A stretch of DNA of 27,005 nt from Bacillaceae bacterium UBA7792 (GTDB lineage Bacteria > Bacillota > Bacilli > Bacillales > Cytobacillaceae), in the NCBI GenBank assembly GCA_002480735.1, contig DLCS01000113.1, positions 5,814 through 32,818 on the forward strand, written 5' to 3'. The position numbers and the translations under genes were made by a program. Below the pieces are notes generated by a model. It had not been told where the DNA came from. It saw only the letters and a list, made by a program, of their open reading frames with translations, and ran no database searches. The number at the start of each line of letters is the position of its first letter. The first letter of the stretch is position 1. Shown here piece after piece: positions 23,393-27,005 of the stretch.

Positions 23393-23647
23393 CCTCGAGG
23401 CTCTTTTCTCAAGCATTGTTGCTTTTGTTTAAACCTTGTTTATGCAGTCTATTTATTAAAATAACAGAGAAAAGTGCTGATTTACTCTATGCGTGGCATA
23501 CGTCTAGTATGAAGCGGAATGGCTGGCAATAAAGCCACAATCCGTACGAAAATATCTTTCCTCGAAAATGGCTTTGGGGTTGAAGTACGTGTATTGGTGA
23601 GTGTTGGTTAGGGTAAAACATGTGGATTTGTCTTGAGGGAGGACGTA
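23393..23647. other. Intergenic stretch between secA terminator and palindromic array, no gene
   Basis: No coding frame with a ribosome binding site or recognisable family. Faint unit-like sequence (for example TTTGTCTTGAGG at about 23627) may be an outlying decayed copy of the array that follows. B. subtilis-type chromosomes have only a short secA-prfB gap, so this and the array look like an insertion of about 600 bp. Confidence 0.5.
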
Positions 23648-23951
23648 CTGAGGACTACGAATGGTGACGACCAGGTGAACAAGTCTTCCGAGGGACCCAA
23701 TGACGACAGGAATCGATGTAGCCAATGTGAAGTTGTCGTCATAGGGGCTCAATGACGACAGAACACAATGCAACCGATGGGAAGTTGACGTTATACGGGC
23801 TCAATGACGACAGAATACAATGCAACCAATGTAAAGTTGACGTCATACGCGTCTAATGACGACAGGACTCAACGTTTCCAAAGAGAACTTGTCATCATAC
23901 GTGCTCAAATAAAGACAAGTATCAACAAACACCGGTAAGCTTGTCTTCATT
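23648..23951. repeat. Tandem array of 52-bp units, each an imperfect palindrome
   Basis: Left arms ATGACGACA occur at 23700, 23752, 23804 and 23856, and AATAAAGACAAG-type at 23908: a constant period of 52 bp. Each has a right arm about 33 nt on: TTGTCGTCAT (23733), TTGACGTTAT (23785), TTGACGTCAT (23837), TTGTCATCAT (23889), CTTGTCTTCAT (23940). Unit 1 gives a perfect 9-bp stem ATGACGACA/TGTCGTCAT. In the fifth unit both arms changed together (AAGACAAG / CTTGTCTT), i.e. pairing is kept. A sixth, degenerate unit lies at 23648. Loops are also similar (CAATGCAACCAATG-type), so the units arose by duplication. No ORF is credible here. Confidence 0.85.
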
Positions 23952-24026
23952 CACACTCGACCAGACAAAAACATCCCGTCAATACCAAGGAAATACTATT
24001 CTTACCATCATATTTCAAGCATGACC

Positions 24027-24032
24027 TATAAT
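24027..24032 (+). promoter_or_regulatory. Candidate -10 element for prfB
   Basis: TATAAT at 24027-24032, 57 nt before the prfB start; only a weak -35 (TTACCA at 24002, spacer 19). As the secA terminator and the repeat array separate it from secA, prfB needs its own promoter. Confidence 0.3.
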
Positions 24033-24088
24033 TTTTACCTTATTATTAATCAACAATTTATATAAGAAAATATACAGAGGTGAAGCAA

Positions 24089-25187
24089 ATGGAATTAGCA
24101 GAAATTCGACATGAGTTAGAGACTACAGCTAAAAAACTAGCGGACTTTAGGGGGTCTCTTTGACTTAGAAAATAAAGAAACACGTATACAGGAGTTAGAT
24201 GAAATGATGCTAGAGCCAGGGTTCTGGGATGATCAGCAAGGTGCACAGGTGATCATTAATGAGGGTAATGGCTTAAAAGCAATCGTTAATGAATATAAAG
24301 AATTAGAAGAAACACATGAGAATTTAGATATGACATTGGAGCTTTTACGTGAAGAGCCAGATGAAGAATTGCAGGAAGAATTGGGAAAACAGTTGGTGGA
24401 ATTCCAACAAAAAATGGCTGATTTTGAGCTGCAATTATTATTGAGCGGTCCATACGATCAAAACAATGCCATTTTAGAATTGCACCCAGGAGCAGGGGGA
24501 ACAGAGTCACAAGACTGGGGTTCTATGCTATTACGTATGTACACACGCTGGGCTGAAAAACGCGGATTCAAAGTAGAAACGGTTGACTATTTACCAGGTG
24601 ATGAAGCTGGTATTAAGAGTGTAACTTTATTAATTAAAGGTCATAACGCTTACGGTTACTTAAAAGCAGAGAAAGGTGTACATCGTCTTGTACGTATTTC
24701 ACCATTCGATTCTTCAGGGCGTCGTCATACATCATTCGTATCTTGTGAAGTTGTACCAGAGTTCAATGATGAAGTTGAAATCGAAGTACGTACAGAAGAT
24801 TTAAAAATTGATACGTACCGAGCAAGTGGAGCTGGTGGACAGCACGTAAATACGACAGATTCAGCAGTTCGTATTACACATACACCGACAAATACGGTTG
24901 TAACATGTCAGTCGGAGCGTTCTCAAATTAAAAACCGTGAGCATGCGATGAAAATGTTAAAAGCGAAATTATATCAAAAGAAACTAGAAGAGCAACAAGC
25001 AGAATTAGATGAAATTCGCGGAGAGCAAAAAGAAATCGGATGGGGTAGCCAAATCCGTTCTTACGTATTCCACCCGTATTCTCTTGTAAAAGACCATCGT
25101 ACAAATACGGAGGTTGGTAACGTACAAGCTGTTATGGATGGAGAGATTGATCCATTTATTGATGCTTACTTACGTTCTCGCATCTAA
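24089..25187 (+). CDS. prfB: Peptide chain release factor 2 (RF2), with programmed +1 frameshift
   Basis: RF2 recognises UAA and UGA stop codons and triggers peptide release. The gene starts at ATG 24089 (AGAGGTGA six nt upstream): 24 codons [24 protein letters not shown] end in TGA 24161-24163. The ribosome shifts +1 at CTT-TGA to continue with GAC at 24162, giving about 366 residues in all, the usual RF2 length. The second frame (24162-25187) carries the codon-recognition tripeptide SPF ([11 protein letters not shown]) and the catalytic GGQ in [17 protein letters not shown]. Low RF2 favours frameshifting, giving autoregulation. Without the shift only a 24-residue peptide is made. Codon choice is more AT-rich (TTA, CGT, ACA, GTA) than in secA. 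Confidence 0.97.
24149..24164 (+). promoter_or_regulatory. prfB: prfB programmed +1 frameshift site
   Basis: AGGGGG (24149-24154), three bases, then CTT TGA C (24158-24164). An internal Shine-Dalgarno-like AGGGGG placed just before CTT-TGA is the hallmark of RF2 autoregulatory frameshifting; TGA is the in-frame stop at codon 25. Confidence 0.95.
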
Positions 25188-25192
25188 TAAGC

Positions 25193-25218
25193 GAAAAAAA
25201 GCCAACGAAATTGTTGGC
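25193..25218 (-). terminator. Half of a bidirectional terminator, T tract only on the minus side
   Basis: GCCAAC (25201-25206) pairs with GTTGGC (25213-25218). Seven A precede it, but the expected T-run after it is replaced by GCATGCTGAGG, so it works as a terminator only on the minus strand. This looks like a terminator broken by a rearrangement directly after the stem. Confidence 0.5.
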
Positions 25219-25283
25219 GCATGCTGAGGACAATAGAGGATATAAAGAATTTGATTTTATTTTTATAGATGAAGTAAAGAGGA

Positions 25284-25315
25284 AGAGAAGTTGGAAACGA
25301 CAACTTCTCTTTTTG
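25284..25315 (+). terminator. Strong terminator downstream of prfB
   Basis: AGAGAAGTTG (25284-25293) pairs perfectly with CAACTTCTCT (25301-25310), then TTTT. The 65 nt between the half terminator and this one read MLRTIEDIKNLILFL in one frame without a ribosome binding site, possibly debris of a lost gene. Confidence 0.85.
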
Positions 25316-25627
25316 ATGGGATTATATGTAGATTACAATGCTGTATATTGTTTTGTAAAAAGTAGAGAATAGTAAAATAGAGCGGTAATATGGTAAAGAT
25401 TTATATAGAACTTTTCTAATTTTCCTTTTAAAAAGGATGCTTTATAGAAGTTTTTTAAGTTGTTCACAGAATTGAAACAACTTATGAAAGCTTTATTTTA
25501 TCAAGGTTCTCACTGTATTTTTGAGGAATATGAAATACACCTTAGTTTTTCTATATAAAGATAATGCTTATAATGAAAATGAGTGTGTTAGGAATAAAAA
25601 GAATATCAACAATGGGGAGCGATAGAA
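25315..25627 (+). other. Leader region of cccB with Fur-box-like site
   Basis: 313 nt, AT-rich, no gene. At 25559-25578 AGATAATGCTTATAATGAAA matches the Fur consensus GATAATGATTATCATTATC at 14 of 19 bases (starting at 25560). The site overlaps a TATAAT (-10 candidate, 25569-25574). A short inverted repeat around AAGTTGTTCACAGAATTGAAACAACTT (partly: AAGTTGTTC / GAAACAACTT, 25458-25484) lies further upstream. Confidence 0.4.
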
Positions 25628-25951
25628 GTGAAAAAGAAATTGTTGGCTATTGCGCTAGGGACATCGGTTGTTTTTGCTTTAGGAGCATGCGGAAATAAAG
25701 AAGAGAGTAAGTCTTCGAAACAGTCTGCAAGTACAGACAGCGCAGAACAAATTTTCCAAAGAAGTTGTGCGGGATGTCACGCAACAGATTTATCAGGGGC
25801 AACTGGACCTGATTTAAGAAAAGTAGGCGGTAAGTACGACGCTGCAGATATCGAAGAGATTATTAAAAAAGGCCGCGGTTCAATGTCACCAGGACTTATT
25901 CAAGGTGAAGATGCGAAAAAAGTGTCTGAATGGTTAGCTGAACATAAATAA
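25628..25951 (+). CDS. cccB: Lipoprotein cytochrome c551
   Basis: GTG at 25628 with GGGGAG upstream; 107 residues. Residues 1-21 are a lipoprotein signal with lipobox LGAC (Cys21), followed by a Ser/Lys-rich linker (22-38). The mono-heme c-type domain has C47-A-G-C50-H51 heme binding and Met86 as the likely second axial ligand in GSMSPG. It is a small membrane-anchored electron carrier on the outer face, like B. subtilis CccB, which sits at the same place before ftsE. Upstream candidate Fur site suggests iron control. Strong terminator follows. Confidence 0.93.
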   Translation: MKKKLLAIALGTSVVFALGACGNKEESKSSKQSASTDSAEQIFQRSCAGCHATDLSGATGPDLRKVGGKYDAADIEEIIKKGRGSMSPGLIQGEDAKKVSEWLAEHK

Positions 25952-25965
25952 AAAAGGTGAAATGG

Positions 25966-26001
25966 ACGAGTTGATAATATAGTCAACTCGTTTTCCTTTT
26001 T
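25966..26001 (+). terminator. Terminator after cccB
   Basis: ACGAGTTGA (25966-25974) and TCAACTCGT (25983-25991) form a 9-bp perfect stem, followed by TTTCCTTTTTT. Confidence 0.88.
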
Positions 26002-26236
26002 TCTGGTATGTAACATAACTGTAACAAAAATGTATCCAAATTGGAAACCGTTTGATGTTACAATGGGGTTTGTAGAATTTTGCTGAAATATATTACATAG
26101 AGTGGTATTGCTTATGAGAAAGCATAAGTAAACTATCTTCAACAAGGATGACTAAATGAAAATGAAGGATGTCTTTTGTTTTCAGATGTACAGAAAAGTA
26201 TTTCGAAAAAAATCATTAAGTATTGGGTGATAAATA

Positions 26237-26923
26237 ATGATAAAAATGACGAATGTTTATAAGGAGTACCCGAATGGTATGAAAGCCATTGCTGGTCTTA
26301 CAGTTAACATTAAACAAGGTGAATTCGTATACGTAGTTGGACCGAGTGGAGCCGGAAAATCTACATTTATTAAAATGATGTATCGTGAAGAGAAACCATC
26401 TACAGGATCTATTAATGTAAATGGACTTACTATCGAAACATTGGCAGAAAGAGACGTTCCGTATTTTCGTCGTCAATTAGGCGTGATTTTCCAAGATTTC
26501 AAATTGCTACCTAAGTTAACGGTATATGAGAATGTTTCGTTTGCTTTAGAAGTAATTGAAGAAGAACCGGATGCAATTCGTGAGCGTGTAACAGAAGTTC
26601 TAGGTCTTGTAGGCCTTGAAGATCGTGCAGACGCACTTCCAAGTGAGCTTTCGGGCGGGGAGCAACAACGTGTGGCTATTGCAAGAGCAATTGTAAATAG
26701 ACCAAAGGTTGTAATTGCCGATGAGCCAACAGGTAACTTAGATATTGAAACAGCTCTTGATATTATGAATATTTTTACTCGCATTAATGAGCGCGGCACA
26801 ACGATTGTTATGGCGACGCATAATGCAGATATCGTAAATACAATCCGTCATCGTGTAATCGCGATTGAAGGCGGAAAAATTGTTCGAGATGAGATTGAGG
26901 GAGGATACGGATATGAAGGCTAA
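26237..26923 (+). CDS. ftsE: Cell-division ABC transporter ATPase FtsE
   Basis: 228 residues, the usual length; ATG preceded by GGGTGATA. Walker A GPSGAGKST (35-43, Lys41), Q-loop in VIFQDF, signature LSGGEQQR (about 138-145), Walker B VVIADEP (about 158-164), and switch His in MATHNADIV. FtsE binds ATP and works with the membrane protein FtsX to activate peptidoglycan hydrolases (CwlO in Bacillus) for elongation and to affect sporulation entry. The start of ftsX overlaps its end by 11 nt. The 26002-26236 gap holds only the leader, with a small hairpin (CTTATG/CATAAG near 26110-26127) and promoter-like TACAAT at about 26056. Confidence 0.95.
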   Translation: MIKMTNVYKEYPNGMKAIAGLTVNIKQGEFVYVVGPSGAGKSTFIKMMYREEKPSTGSINVNGLTIETLAERDVPYFRRQLGVIFQDFKLLPKLTVYENVSFALEVIEEEPDAIRERVTEVLGLVGLEDRADALPSELSGGEQQRVAIARAIVNRPKVVIADEPTGNLDIETALDIMNIFTRINERGTTIVMATHNADIVNTIRHRVIAIEGGKIVRDEIEGGYGYEG

Positions 26924-27005
26924 GACCCTTAGTCGACATTTGCGAGAAGGTGTAAAGAATCTATCACGTAACGGATGGATGACATTTGCTTCTGTTAGTG
27001 CAGTA
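26913..27005 (+). CDS. ftsX: FtsX, N-terminal fragment (window ends)
   Basis: ATG at 26913, with GAGGATACGGAT upstream (in the ftsE end). The 31 visible residues MKAKTLSRHLREGVKNLSRN.. match the cytoplasmic N-terminus and first TM start (NGWMTFASVSAV) of FtsX, the permease-like partner of FtsE. The rest lies outside the window. Confidence 0.93.
   Translation, partial: MKAKTLSRHLREGVKNLSRNGWMTFASVSAV

Noticed and set aside
23504..23773. 89-codon minus-strand ORF over the secA-prfB gap
   Set aside because: It runs through the palindromic repeat units, has no ribosome binding site and no domain.
23648..23951. Periodic array taken as a CRISPR
   Set aside because: The entire 52-bp unit repeats, including the loop; there are no unique spacers and no cas genes nearby.
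24161..24163. TGA in prfB as a disabling mutation
   Set aside because: AGGGGG plus CTT-TGA-C is the standard programmed frameshift of RF2, so the gene is intact.
1..27005. Complete defence island, prophage or insertion sequence
   Set aside because: No transposase with intact ends, integrase, phage structural genes, methyltransferase, toxin-antitoxin pair or cas gene is visible; Uma2 and the truncated helicase alone do not make a system.

Overview
The window looks like a chromosomal segment of a low- to mid-GC Bacillaceae bacterium (Bacillus/Neobacillus-like). The evidence is gene order and content. From about 10.8 kb onward it follows the Bacillus backbone yvyC(flaG)-fliD-fliS-fliT-hpf-secA-prfB-cccB-ftsE-ftsX, with strong Shine-Dalgarno sites, GTG/TTG starts, a SigmaD-type flagellar promoter and a programmed-frameshift prfB. 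Accessory modules are inserted between the backbone genes.

Left accessory part (1-10.7 kb): the 3' end of a Uma2-type nuclease-fold gene; an MFS exporter; an ABC-2 efflux operon (regulator with HTH plus AbrB domains, ATPase, permease, all on the minus strand); a class A glutaminase (glsA); a Crp/Fnr regulator paired with a small YdcZ-type membrane protein behind a long perfect palindrome; an Upf1/Dna2-like SF1 helicase that lacks its Walker A end; a second Uma2 gene overlapping the broken helicase end; and a large pRiA4b ORF-3-like protein. Two gene remnants lie in gaps: a piece of a sugar ABC permease (about 2.0 kb) and a piece of a paralogue of the nearby MFS gene (about 4.1 kb).

Motility part (10.8-14.3 kb): a YjfB-like small protein, then a SigmaD-type promoter and flaG-fliD-fliS-fliT (filament cap and export chaperones), closed by a 16-bp perfect stem terminator. 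A truncated Rpn/PDDEXK-like gene follows, flanked by two near-identical hairpin repeats exactly 700 bp apart. Next is hpf (ribosome hibernation) with a candidate SigmaB/SigmaH promoter.

Insertion between hpf and secA (15.9-20.4 kb): a YwrD-like gamma-glutamyltransferase, a pair of half-size chromate-transporter (CHR) proteins with overlapping ATGA, and a SEC-C zinc-motif protein with a TFIIB-like helix-turn-helix segment. secA follows behind a long leader of about 375 nt.

Right end (23.4-27.0 kb): between secA and prfB there is an array of palindromic 52-bp units. Then come prfB (with +1 frameshift), cccB (lipoprotein cytochrome c) with a Fur-box-like site, ftsE and the start of ftsX. The genes from prfB onward look more AT-rich in codon choice than secA and its neighbours, which could mark a recombination or assembly join. 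I see no tRNA, rRNA, CRISPR array, complete insertion sequence or prophage, and no convincing complete new defence system. The most noteworthy items are the 52-bp palindromic array, the Uma2/decapitated-helicase junction, the operator-like palindromes and the SEC-C/TFIIB-like protein beside secA.
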